From CAVONV01 sp963697355 (GTDB taxonomy: Bacteria; Acidobacteriota; Vicinamibacteria; Marinacidobacterales; DATDRI01), in NCBI GenBank assembly GCA_963697355.1, contig CAVONV010000012.1, positions 1 to 64,000 on the forward strand: a stretch of DNA of 64,000 bases. Direction: 5' to 3'. Every line of letters starts with the position of its first letter. Position 1 is the stretch's first letter. The translations under genes were made by a program, and so were the position numbers. This document shows, piece after piece, positions 9,166 to 18,048 of this stretch. The notes beneath the pieces were generated by a model. It saw nothing but the letters and a program-made list of their open reading frames with translations. It did not search any database and was not told where the DNA came from.

Positions 9166-10863
9166 GTGAGTTTCTTTTCGAGGCTCCTACGTCTCATTAC
9201 GTTGGGCGGTCTCGCGGTCTTGGCCGCGTTGTTGGTCATCCGAGCCGGAAGTCGAGGTTTCCTCGCATTCGATCAATCGATTCTCTTCGATGGTGGATAT
9301 CGAACGTTACTGGGCCAAGTGCCTTACCGGGACTTCTACATCCCAACCGGTCCCGTGCCCTTCTGGCTCCAGGCCCTCTTCTTCAAGTTGTTCTCGGTAA
9401 GTTACTCTTCGTACCTTTTTCATGCGGCCTTCGCCAATGCTCTGGCTGCCGTGCTTTCTTATAAATGGATCCGACTGCTCTATCCCTGTTCGGGTCCGTA
9501 CGCCTACCTGGCTGGAATCATAACTGCGCTCTGGTTTTATCCTCCGTTTGGAACCCCTTGGTTCGAACAGACGGCGTTCCTTTGCCACCTCATTGCTTCG
9601 GTATGGCTATTCAAGGGATTTCAACAGCACATGGTCGTCTCAGCTACCGGCCGCAAGAGGGCGCGCCTCCCCTTGTTCGTAGCCGCGGGGTTCATGGTGG
9701 GGCTCGCTTTCTTGAGCAAACAGAACGTAGGGCTCCTGTCCGTCTTTGCCTGTGGCAGCGTCATCCTCCTAGCCTCCCCGGTTGCCTTCCGGATTAGACT
9801 GCGCCAATGCCTTGCCCTAGTGTCTGGTCTGGTGGCTTGCAGTTTGATCTTCGGCGCCTGGCTGTGGCGGTTCTCACATCCGGGGCATTTTTGGGAGTTC
9901 TTCTTCGTGATTCCTGCAGGGGAGGGGATGCGTAGGATTGCGGGAGGGTGGTTTTCCGATCTTCTTCTAGAGGAGTTCTCGCTGGCGGGTGCCAACCGAG
10001 CAACGCTAATGGTGAGTTTTGTCGTTGCAGCGACCGCGCTCGTCCTTGAAGCGCGGTATCGTTGGATGAAACAGATATCCTATCTAGATCCACGACAGCT
10101 TTTGGCGGCGACGACCATCGTTTCGCTTTTTTCCTTTCAGACTTTGTTCATTCACCTGACCATCAATGAGCCTGAGTTAGGATTCCCTTTCTGTGGAGTC
10201 ATCCTGATCCTTGCCGTGCTCCTCGCAAGAGATCTACTGGCTCCAAGGGATCTCGCCGGAGGGGGCACCAAAGAACAGGAGGTGCAACAGCAGCGCTTGT
10301 TCGTGAGAGCCCTCCTACCGGTACTTGCTGTCGCTGTATCCTGGCTTCTGATGACACAGGGCTGGGAAGTCGCCATGTCGCGTCGAGTGCACGACATCTT
10401 TTGGCGATCGGAGTTTCGAGAAGAGGCGGTCTCCAAGGCCTTGAGCCCTGTGAAGTGGGCCATCCCCACGCGAGCTGCGAGACGAAGCCAGGAAACGATC
10501 TCAGTGGATGACGTCGACAATCTGGCTGTTTTCCTGCTCAAAGAGGAGAAGAACTTCTTCATCTTTCCCGACTTTACCGTAATGTACGGTCTGACCGGAA
10601 AGGTTCCTCCTCAGCCAATTCTTTGGTTTCACCGCGGGCTCACCTATAGTCGTACCTATAGCCCGACGCTCGACCATAGGGTCGCAAGAGATCTCATCCG
10701 CAACGAGGTGGAATACGTCGTTCTGGAAAAAGACTCGTTCAGGGGTACCCGGGAGCGACTATCCCATTTTCCCGTCGTCGAGCGATACATTCGGTCGCGT
10801 TTTCAACTGCTTCGTGAAATCGGTATTTTCCAAATTCACAAAAGGATTGAAGCCGGCTCGTGA
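9166..10863 (+). CDS. Polytopic membrane protein, GT39/PMT-like glycosyltransferase
   Basis: A 565-residue protein with around ten membrane helices over residues 8-400 and a soluble C-terminal portion. The first periplasmic loop carries FDQSILFDGGYRTLLGQVPYRDFYIP, the typical position of the acidic catalytic residue in ArnT/PMT-like (GT-C fold) glycosyltransferases that use polyprenyl-phosphate sugars. The C-terminal domain contains EVEYVVLEKDS, as seen in related proteins of unknown acceptor. The start is a GTG at 9166, supported by GGAGG ending 9-10 bases upstream. It converges with another GT39-like gene, so the two ends face each other over 116 bases. Donor and acceptor cannot be inferred. 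Confidence 0.75.
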   Translation: MSFFSRLLRLITLGGLAVLAALLVIRAGSRGFLAFDQSILFDGGYRTLLGQVPYRDFYIPTGPVPFWLQALFFKLFSVSYSSYLFHAAFANALAAVLSYKWIRLLYPCSGPYAYLAGIITALWFYPPFGTPWFEQTAFLCHLIASVWLFKGFQQHMVVSATGRKRARLPLFVAAGFMVGLAFLSKQNVGLLSVFACGSVILLASPVAFRIRLRQCLALVSGLVACSLIFGAWLWRFSHPGHFWEFFFVIPAGEGMRRIAGGWFSDLLLEEFSLAGANRATLMVSFVVAATALVLEARYRWMKQISYLDPRQLLAATTIVSLFSFQTLFIHLTINEPELGFPFCGVILILAVLLARDLLAPRDLAGGGTKEQEVQQQRLFVRALLPVLAVAVSWLLMTQGWEVAMSRRVHDIFWRSEFREEAVSKALSPVKWAIPTRAARRSQETISVDDVDNLAVFLLKEEKNFFIFPDFTVMYGLTGKVPPQPILWFHRGLTYSRTYSPTLDHRVARDLIRNEVEYVVLEKDSFRGTRERLSHFPVVERYIRSRFQLLREIGIFQIHKRIEAGS

Positions 10864-10979
10864 ATCCGACCGGTACAGCGGAGCTTGCGACCTTCATACC
10901 TTTGAGGTTCTTCATCTACTCTGTTGACCTCGTTCTCAGGGCGAGAACACCCGCGGCCTCATCCAGAAGGTGACGGCCC

Positions 10980-13316
10980 CTACCGGCAGATTCCCTGAAC
11001 GAAGAGTGGCTCCTGCCCTTCGTGAAGTCGCACCTCGACGACGCGCATTTCTTCTGTGCCGATGTGAGTGATCCTGAGCACGGGCACCGGCGAAACCTCG
11101 AGCTCACTCGTCCCGCGGGACGGCACCCGAAGCTCTCGTCGAAATCCCAAACCGCTGATCGTGACGGCGTGCGGACCACCGGCGCCCGTGAAACGTAGGC
11201 GTGGCTCGTTCGTCCCGCACACGGGCAGCGCGAGCTGGACGGCATGAGTCGGCCGAAGTCGTATCGCGGCCTTTCCGCTGCGACTTCCCATCCAATCGCG
11301 GGGTTGACTCCAAAGGGCTGCGGAGGAACCGATGGCCAAGATCAGTACGACGACCGCAGCTGCAAACCTCGTGGGACGGGATGGCCAACCGCGCCGCTCC
11401 CATTGAGCCACAAGCGCCAACCCCAGCGTCAAGAACAACGGATATATCATTCGCTGCATCATCGGTTGGGGCTCGAGCACCGAGCCGAGGACCGGGGACG
11501 GATTCACGATTCCCGAGGCGAGAAAAGCAGGTCGGTCGTAAGCGAAGTTGAGCTCGTTGAGCATGCCCTGTGCGATCCAAAGCGACGCGGCAGTGGTAAC
11601 GAACAACGCCGTCCAGCGAAGACCACCCTTTCTGGAACATCCCAGCCAGGCCGCCAGATAGAGAGCCAATGCCGGTACGGCTGGCAACAGGTAGCGGCCA
11701 GGTGGAGACCATCCTCCCGCGCCCCCCTGATCGTGGGAAGCGGCAATGAGCAGGTAAGGCAGATAGGTGGCTAGGGTGACGATGGTGGTGAACCGTGATT
11801 TGCGCCACAGCGCGACAATGCCCGGCAAAGCGAAAACATATAGCGGCGCATAGACCAGAATGCCATCGGAACGGCCGAGAATGAGGAAATAGAGCCCGGA
11901 CAGTGTTTCCCGGTTGAAGAGTGTAGCGCCGCGTGGGTAGCCTCTCAGGACCCAGATGGCGTCGGGAAGCAAGCTCCCGGTGATATGGAAGACATAGAGA
12001 CACTCGAGCCCGGCCCCAATCGACGGAACCAGTAAGCCGAGGACGCCGACCTTCCATCCCGCTTTGTCTCTCCAGGCTCTCCAGGCGTACGCCAAGAGGC
12101 AAACGCTCAAGAGGGGGAGGTACTTTGCATGAAGCCAAGGAAGAAAGGCGCCGGCCAACCCAAAAGAGATGGCCCCTATAAAGTTCAGCCGCCCGGTGAG
12201 GAGAACCGTCAGCATGATGGTCAAACAGATGGCGGCCGTCACTTCGGTATATACCTGAGAATGATAGAAGAACAGGGGTGTCGAGATGGCCACGGCGAGA
12301 CCGACTCCGAAGGAGCTCAGGCGGCTTCCTGCGAAAGGCTCGACCAGCCTCGCCAGAAGGAGCGTGCATGCTACGCCCAACAACAAGCAAGTGAAGAGAA
12401 GAATCGTCAATCGCTCGGGACCCAGTAGAGAGTCCACGGCCATCGAGGGAACCAGAAGCAGTGGAAATCCAGGTAGGAACACGTAGTAAGTGCCCCCTTT
12501 TCTTCCTTGAACGACCGGGCCTCCCAGGTGACTTGCCTTTCCAGAGGGCTCGGCTCCGAGGAGCGTTCTCACGGCTTCGGTTGCCGTCTCGAGCGTGGAC
12601 GGAATCCAACTCGCAACTCCCAACAGGAAGCGACCAGGCTCAACCCGCTTGCCGATGAGCTCATCGGCGTTACTGATATCGGCATCGCCGTCATGGAGCA
12701 GACTAGCCGTCATCCGAACGTAGCGCGGCTCATCTCCTGTGCCCCAGCGCTCGTCGTAGGATTGTGCAAAACGTCGCTGGGGAGTCCAGGCAAAAAGCAG
12801 CGCGAACAAAGCAACTCCAAACACAGCGTAAGACAGGCGGGTGCGAGACAAGCGGACGAGCCTCGTTCCGATGCCTGGAAAGTAACGTCGCAGCAAAGAA
12901 GCCTTGAGCAAGATGACGCAGCCCATCGCCAGGGTCAGTATCCAGGGCCTGGCATCCAGCAGGAGCCACCAACCGATCATGGGCAGCCCTATCCATGCCG
13001 GGACAAAGAGGAGAGCGAAACTCAAGAGGAAGGCGAGAGGCATGTAAGAACGGAGACTTTCGTCCCAGGCTTCTTCGCCCATGCGGAGAAACTTCCGATA
13101 CAAGAATGACTCGACCACCCAGACCAAGAGAAATACTACGGTCACAATGGTCACGACTCGTACGATGTCGGGTGGTAGTAGGACGGAAGTGTCTTCCAGG
13201 AGAATCTGAGGACGAGCACGGTAGAAGGGCCCGAGCAGCCTGCTCAACCAGAAGACGACGAGCGAAGAGACGACCAGCAGCGCGCGAAGGAACAATGGCA
13301 GATACCCGAGCCTCAC
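10980..13316 (-). CDS. Large polytopic membrane protein, GT39/ArnT-like
   Basis: A 778-residue protein with about twelve membrane segments and a C-terminal soluble beta-rich domain (about 690-778). The first large loop after helix five carries DEPRYVRMTASLLHDGDADISN, the signature 'D-E-P' loop of dolichyl/polyprenyl-phosphate-mannose-type transferases in which the acidic pair is catalytic. Later loops contain QVYTEVTAA and LLIAASHDQGGAGGWSPPGRY, also typical of this bacterial subgroup. It probably glycosylates an envelope or surface acceptor on the outer face of the inner membrane. It ends 116 bases from the convergent gene at 9166-10863, with only a weak GTTCTC/GAGAAC hairpin between. Confidence 0.75.
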   Translation of the reverse strand: MRLGYLPLFLRALLVVSSLVVFWLSRLLGPFYRARPQILLEDTSVLLPPDIVRVVTIVTVVFLLVWVVESFLYRKFLRMGEEAWDESLRSYMPLAFLLSFALLFVPAWIGLPMIGWWLLLDARPWILTLAMGCVILLKASLLRRYFPGIGTRLVRLSRTRLSYAVFGVALFALLFAWTPQRRFAQSYDERWGTGDEPRYVRMTASLLHDGDADISNADELIGKRVEPGRFLLGVASWIPSTLETATEAVRTLLGAEPSGKASHLGGPVVQGRKGGTYYVFLPGFPLLLVPSMAVDSLLGPERLTILLFTCLLLGVACTLLLARLVEPFAGSRLSSFGVGLAVAISTPLFFYHSQVYTEVTAAICLTIMLTVLLTGRLNFIGAISFGLAGAFLPWLHAKYLPLLSVCLLAYAWRAWRDKAGWKVGVLGLLVPSIGAGLECLYVFHITGSLLPDAIWVLRGYPRGATLFNRETLSGLYFLILGRSDGILVYAPLYVFALPGIVALWRKSRFTTIVTLATYLPYLLIAASHDQGGAGGWSPPGRYLLPAVPALALYLAAWLGCSRKGGLRWTALFVTTAASLWIAQGMLNELNFAYDRPAFLASGIVNPSPVLGSVLEPQPMMQRMIYPLFLTLGLALVAQWERRGWPSRPTRFAAAVVVLILAIGSSAALWSQPRDWMGSRSGKAAIRLRPTHAVQLALPVCGTNEPRLRFTGAGGPHAVTISGLGFRRELRVPSRGTSELEVSPVPVLRITHIGTEEMRVVEVRLHEGQEPLFVQGICR

Positions 13317-13427
13317 CGCATTGACCCCGATCCATATGAGCCTATCACCATTTGAAGAAGTTTGAGGTCGAAGCGAAGACGGACAGCCTGGCCTATCCGT
13401 TCAATACAAGTTAGGATCTGTTCCACC

Positions 13428-14768
13428 ATGATAACCAAACCAAAGTTCATCGGTATCGTATGTTGGATGGCGTCTTCCATCGCACTCTTGTCGGGAAGCC
13501 CAAGCACGGCGCAGGAATCCGTTTGGCCTCAGTGGCGAGGGCCGGACCGTAACGGGGTTTCGACCGAGCAGGGAATCCCGATCGAGTGGAACGCGACCAA
13601 GAATATCCTCTGGAGGACGCACCTCGAGGGAAGGGGACACTCGTCTCCGGTGGTCTGGGGAAACCGGATATTTCTCACCACGGATATTCAAGGGGAAGTG
13701 ATCCCCGGTGCCGAGGCCCCTCGACATGTCAGGGACGGTGAGACTTATTTGCACCCGGCCACGGGGGATGCCGACAAGAGGCACACTTTGAAAGTGCTCT
13801 CGATCGATGCCGGCACGGGGAAGGTTCTATGGACTCACACCGCTCATGATGGGCGCGTATTCGATAACCGACACCGCAACAATACTTATGCTTCGCCCAC
13901 GACCGTTACGGACGGAAAGCATGTCTTCGTCTATTTTGGCTCCCAAGGACTTTATTGTTACGACTTCGAGGGTGAATTGATCTGGACCGTTGATTTCGGT
14001 GGCATCCTCACCTGGGGCCACGGCCACGGCACCTCGCCTCTTCTTTATGAGGGTTTACTCATTCTTCAAATCGATCAGGACCAAGGAGAGCGGTCCTCTC
14101 TCGTCGCACTCGACAAGGCGACCGGTCAGGAAGTCTGGAGGACGGCTCGAAACACACGACTCAACTACAGCAGCCCGATCCTCGTCGAGACCGGTGAACG
14201 TACCGATCTGGTGACGACCAGCTACCACAACGTGATCACTTACGACCCGGCCACGGGCAAAGAGCGATGGCGGTCTGAAGGATTTCTAGGTAATGCCGTT
14301 CCTACTCCCGTCGCGAACAAGACGATGGTCTTCGTGGCGTCTGGATATCCCGACAAGCTGGTCCGGGCCATTGAGATTCCGAAAGAAGGTGCGACTCCCA
14401 CCGTGTTGTGGGAGTATCAGAAAGGCACGGCCTACGTGTCGTCTCCGTTACTCTACGATGGCTATCTTTACTTGGTTTCGGATAAAGGCATCCTCACCTG
14501 CCTCGAGCCGGAAACGGGAAAAGTCGTGTACGAGGGAGGGCGGCTCCCCATACCCACTAACGTCAAGGCTTCGCCTGTGGCCTGGGACGGCAAGATTCTC
14601 ATTTCTGGACAAGACGGCGATTTCTTTGTGATCCAAGCGGGACCCACTCACCGTGTCTTGTCCACCAATTCGATTGGAGGGGTCGTCTACGCTTCTCCGG
14701 CCCTCGCGGAGGGCAAGCTCTTCCTTCGGGCTGAGGATTGTCTTTACGCTATTGGTCATCTCAATTGA
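13428..14768 (+). CDS. Secreted PQQ-like beta-propeller protein
   Basis: A propeller protein of about 446 residues. I choose the ATG at 13428 because it gives a clean signal peptide (KFIGIVCWMASSIALLSGSPSTAQ) followed at once by the entry motif VWPQWRGPDRNGVS; the longer frame from 13362 adds an arginine-rich leader that is not credible. Blades include AGTGKVLWTHT, KATGQEVWRTA, ATGKERWRSE and ETGKVVYEGG. The C-terminal segment ASPALAEGKLFLRAEDCLYAIG is the family's usual last blade. It lies 64 bases upstream of the CocE-type hydrolase gene on the same strand, so co-transcription is likely. Unknown function; close in pattern to the propellers at 34.8 and 45.3 kb. Confidence 0.85.
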   Translation: MITKPKFIGIVCWMASSIALLSGSPSTAQESVWPQWRGPDRNGVSTEQGIPIEWNATKNILWRTHLEGRGHSSPVVWGNRIFLTTDIQGEVIPGAEAPRHVRDGETYLHPATGDADKRHTLKVLSIDAGTGKVLWTHTAHDGRVFDNRHRNNTYASPTTVTDGKHVFVYFGSQGLYCYDFEGELIWTVDFGGILTWGHGHGTSPLLYEGLLILQIDQDQGERSSLVALDKATGQEVWRTARNTRLNYSSPILVETGERTDLVTTSYHNVITYDPATGKERWRSEGFLGNAVPTPVANKTMVFVASGYPDKLVRAIEIPKEGATPTVLWEYQKGTAYVSSPLLYDGYLYLVSDKGILTCLEPETGKVVYEGGRLPIPTNVKASPVAWDGKILISGQDGDFFVIQAGPTHRVLSTNSIGGVVYASPALAEGKLFLRAEDCLYAIGHLN

Positions 14769-14832
14769 AGGTGAGCTGGGGACTGTTTGGAGGGGCGCTA
14801 GGGAGAATAGAAGCAAGGAGGGGGCGCTGAAA

Positions 14833-16608
14833 ATGCAACAGAGGGATGGGTTATCGGGCATTCGGCTTTGCAGCCTTCTGGTCTCGGTCTTGGCGGTTCT
14901 GCCTTTCGGGTTTGCGGAGGGAAGTTTCGCGACGAGAGTGGACACCGATGTGCGAGCTCGAATGCGAGATGGTGTGTTTCTGGTCGCAGATGTGTACCGT
15001 CCCGACGAGGCTGGGGAGTTCCCCGTGTTGCTCCAGCGCACGCCCTATGACCGGAAAGGTGACACCGAGCAGTCGCACGAGTTGGCTTCGCACGGATACA
15101 TCGTCGTGGTGCAGGACACTCGTGGTCGTTTCGACTCGGGAGGAGAGTTCTACCCCTTTCGTCATGAATCTGAAGACGGGTACGACACGGTGGAATGGGT
15201 GGCGAAGTTGCCGGGCTCCAATGGGAAGGTGGGCATGTACGGTGGTTCCTACGTGGGTGCCACCCAGATGCTGGCGGCGATCAGCAAGCCTCCCCACCTA
15301 GTAGCCGTATTCCCGTTCATCACAGCTTCTGAGTACTACGAAGGTTGGACCTACCAGAGCGGGGCTCTGATGCAGTGGTTTGCCAGTTCCTGGACATCCG
15401 GGCTGGCGGTTGACACGTTGCGCCGAGAAGCGGACTCCAAGCTCCGTCCGAAAGATTGGTCATGGCAAATGCCAGTCGAGAGCTACCAACTCCTGAGTCT
15501 TCCATCGGCGGACGAGGTAGCGCCCTATTTCGAAGATTGGATAGAGCATGAGACGGACGACGCCTATTGGAAGAAATGGAAAATCTCCGACCACTATCCG
15601 GAGCTGGAGGTAAAAGCATTGCATGCCGGAGGTTGGCACGACATTTTCCTGAAGGGTTCGATCAAGAATTACACGGGCCTCAGAGAGTCTGCGAAAACGT
15701 TGGAGGCAAGAGCGGAACAGAGACTGTTGGTGGGGCCGTGGGCGCATGCTGCAACGTCCGAGGAAGGGAGAATCGGTGACGTTGTTTTCGGAACTGAGGC
15801 GGTGTTCGACTACACGCAGACCATATTGAACTGGTTCGACTACGCTTTGAAGGGTGTTGACAACGAATATGCCTCCGGAGCTCCCGTGCGTCTTTTCGTC
15901 ATGGGAGAAAACGTTTGGCGCGATGAACAGGAATTCCCCCTCAAAAGGGCAACACTCACCAAGTATTACTTGCACTCGACGACGGGCGCTAACAGTATCC
16001 GTGGGGATGGCGCATTGAATGCAGAGCCTCCCAAGACGGAAGCATCCGACGTTTTTGAATACAATCCTGCCCATCCGGTTCCAACCATCGGCGGCCGCCT
16101 TTGTTGCGGAAACGCTGTCTTACCTCCGGGCCCCTTCGACCAAAGCCCCAACGAATCGCGTGGGGATGTCTTGGTCTACTCGACCTCTCCCTTAGAGAGG
16201 GCTACCGAGGTGACCGGATACGTAACGTTGGAGCTCTACGCGAGCACCACGGCGGAAGACACTGATTTCACGGCGATGCTGGTTGATGTTGACCCATCGG
16301 GTTACGCTCGTTTTATTACGGACGGCGTCGTTCGCGCTCGCTATCGCGACTCCACTTCGGTCGCCGAGCCGATCGTCCCGGGCAAGGTCTATCGTTACAG
16401 TATCGATCTTTGGGCGACCAGCAATGTGTTCAAAGCCGGGCACCAAATACGGCTCTACGTTTCGAGCAGCAACTTTCCAAGGTTCAATCGCAATCCAAAC
16501 ACCGGAGAGCCGACTTTGGGGGCCACCGGACTGGTCAAGGCGGTTCAAACTATCTACCACGATTCCGAGTATCCTTCGGCGCTCAGCCTCCCGGTTGTTC
16601 CGAGATAG
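14833..16608 (+). CDS. CocE/NonD (S15) family exported alpha/beta-hydrolase
   Basis: A 591-residue enzyme of the X-Pro dipeptidyl-peptidase/cocaine-esterase type. The ATG at 14833 follows AGGAGGGGGC and gives a signal peptide (LCSLLVSVLAVLPFGFAEG). The hydrolase core shows VQDTRGRFDSGGEF, the nucleophile elbow MYGGSYVG (serine at about 139), the acid in GGWHDIF (about 270) and the histidine in GPWAHA (about 305), matching the Ser-Asp-His triad of the family. The C-terminal jelly-roll (about 390-591; VTGYVTLELYASTT, GHQIRLYVSSSNFPRF) is complete. It hydrolyses ester or amide bonds, perhaps acyl or peptide substrates, in the periplasm. Neighbours are a propeller upstream and an M55 peptidase downstream. 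Confidence 0.88.
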   Translation: MQQRDGLSGIRLCSLLVSVLAVLPFGFAEGSFATRVDTDVRARMRDGVFLVADVYRPDEAGEFPVLLQRTPYDRKGDTEQSHELASHGYIVVVQDTRGRFDSGGEFYPFRHESEDGYDTVEWVAKLPGSNGKVGMYGGSYVGATQMLAAISKPPHLVAVFPFITASEYYEGWTYQSGALMQWFASSWTSGLAVDTLRREADSKLRPKDWSWQMPVESYQLLSLPSADEVAPYFEDWIEHETDDAYWKKWKISDHYPELEVKALHAGGWHDIFLKGSIKNYTGLRESAKTLEARAEQRLLVGPWAHAATSEEGRIGDVVFGTEAVFDYTQTILNWFDYALKGVDNEYASGAPVRLFVMGENVWRDEQEFPLKRATLTKYYLHSTTGANSIRGDGALNAEPPKTEASDVFEYNPAHPVPTIGGRLCCGNAVLPPGPFDQSPNESRGDVLVYSTSPLERATEVTGYVTLELYASTTAEDTDFTAMLVDVDPSGYARFITDGVVRARYRDSTSVAEPIVPGKVYRYSIDLWATSNVFKAGHQIRLYVSSSNFPRFNRNPNTGEPTLGATGLVKAVQTIYHDSEYPSALSLPVVPR

Positions 16609-16747
16609 GCCGTAGGCCCGGCTCTGTCGGGCGAAGAAGAAACGAAAAATGGCACTAGCTACCATTCTGACGGGTCGGCGGCTACTCCTGTCTAGCTTTC
16701 CTTGTTTCTCGCCCCAATGTTTCCTCTTTCCTCTAAAGGAGTGTGTT

Positions 16748-17884
16748 GTGAATCGCACCATACTATTTCCGACGGTTCTATTGATCTCGCTGGTGGCATT
16801 CCTGATGGCCTGTGGCGCCCAGCCGCCCACGGAGACGGCGACCACAAAACCGGCGCCGGGAAAACAGCTCTCTTCCCCGTCTCCCAACGCAGATGGGGAG
16901 GTCAGAATTCTTCTCTACTACGACATGGAGGGCATTTCGGGCTTGAATCAGATCCAGGGGCTCGACTACCAAACCGAAGAGTACGTGGCGGCAAGAGATT
17001 GGCTCACCAACGATGTGAATGCGGTTATCGATGGTTTGTTTGCGGGTGGCGCCGACGCCGTGGATATCGTTGACGCACACGGTAGCGGCAATCCCGAGCC
17101 CGATATCCTCTTGGACAAGATGGACGCTCGTGCCGAGATGATATACCGGGACGAAAGGTTCCGTCCCTATGTGGATCTCACGGAGAAGGGTGCCTACGAT
17201 GCGGTGGCGGTCGTGTGTATGCATTCCCGTACCGGCGGAGGTGGCTTTGCGGCTCACACCTACACGCTCGGGATGGACTGGATCCTCAACGATATGTCCA
17301 TCAACGAAACGGAGATCATTGCTTACAGCTGGGGCCGTATCGATGTCCCTCTCATATTTGCTTCGGGTGACGACAAGTTGAGGGAGCAGTTGTCCTGGAT
17401 GACTTGGTTGGAATTCGTAGAAGTGAAGAAAGCCGAGGGCGCGGGAGACGCTGAGCTCCGGCCGTTTCCCGAGGTGCATGGGGAGATGCAGGAAGCTGCG
17501 AAGCGGGCTGTCGGGAAACTCCCCGAGAGCAAGGCCGTCAAATTGACAACCCCCATCAAAGCTCAACTTCGAGTTGTGCACCCGGCCCAACTCGACATGT
17601 TGGAGAACGTACCCGGAATCCAATACGCTGATCAGACAGTGACTTTCGAGGCTGCCGACTTCCAACGAGCATATGACGGTATAGAGGCCCTCATCGGGGT
17701 GGCCAGGCTTGGGTGGTTTCGCGTCCTACAAGATGTAATCGGGAGTCTCGAGAACGGCTCCGAGATTAACGAGGCGTTCTGGAACAAACTGGCCGCCGAC
17801 TGGGTGGCCGTGGAATCAGGGGAATGGAAACCACCCGCTCCTGGAATGGAACGGGCTCGCGAGAAACACTTCGGCGCTCACTGA
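16748..17884 (+). CDS. M55 family (DppA-like D-aminopeptidase) lipoprotein
   Basis: A 378-residue protein from a GTG at 16748, chosen because AAAGGAG sits six to seven bases upstream and the frame then gives a lipoprotein signal peptide with lipobox LMAC. The longer ATG-started form from 16649 would bury that signal. Metal-binding motifs of M55 are recognisable: YYDMEGISG (D and E, about 59-61), DAHGSG (about 109), the CMHSRTGGGG loop (about 158) and NETEI (about 187). Family members are zinc D-aminopeptidases acting on D-Ala-containing peptides. The lipid anchor would place this one in the periplasm, so peptidoglycan-derived peptides are the natural guess. Last gene of the 13.4-17.9 kb run. 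Confidence 0.82.
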   Translation: MNRTILFPTVLLISLVAFLMACGAQPPTETATTKPAPGKQLSSPSPNADGEVRILLYYDMEGISGLNQIQGLDYQTEEYVAARDWLTNDVNAVIDGLFAGGADAVDIVDAHGSGNPEPDILLDKMDARAEMIYRDERFRPYVDLTEKGAYDAVAVVCMHSRTGGGGFAAHTYTLGMDWILNDMSINETEIIAYSWGRIDVPLIFASGDDKLREQLSWMTWLEFVEVKKAEGAGDAELRPFPEVHGEMQEAAKRAVGKLPESKAVKLTTPIKAQLRVVHPAQLDMLENVPGIQYADQTVTFEAADFQRAYDGIEALIGVARLGWFRVLQDVIGSLENGSEINEAFWNKLAADWVAVESGEWKPPAPGMERAREKHFGAH

Positions 17885-17988
17885 AGTCAAAAAGAACATC
17901 ATTCGGGCTCAAGGGAGCTGGAGGCCTGGGACTCTGAGTTTTGGTAGTGACCCAAACCGCAGTGGCTCTGTCGGTGGCAACCTCCACA

Positions 17989-18018
17989 TTGACAAGACGT
18001 AGGCATCTCACCTATTCT
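17989..18018 (+). promoter_or_regulatory. Candidate sigma-70 promoter before the GWxTD gene
   Basis: TTGACA at 17989-17994 and TATTCT at 18013-18018 are separated by 18 bases and lie 30 bases before the ATG at 18049. The -35 box is a perfect consensus match; the -10 matches four of six positions. No experimental support. Confidence 0.4.
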
Positions 18019-18048
18019 GCGTTTGTATTGCGCCTCTAGTTATGCAGC

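Noticed and set aside
10931..10947. GTTCTC-GAGAAC hairpin between the two convergent GT39-like genes
   Set aside because: Only six base pairs and no T-run, so termination is not supported.
11104..12609. Minus-strand 501-residue frame inside the 778-residue membrane protein gene
   Set aside because: Same strand, different frame, low-complexity basic composition and no membrane or enzyme motif; the 778-residue frame has clear helices and the DEP loop.
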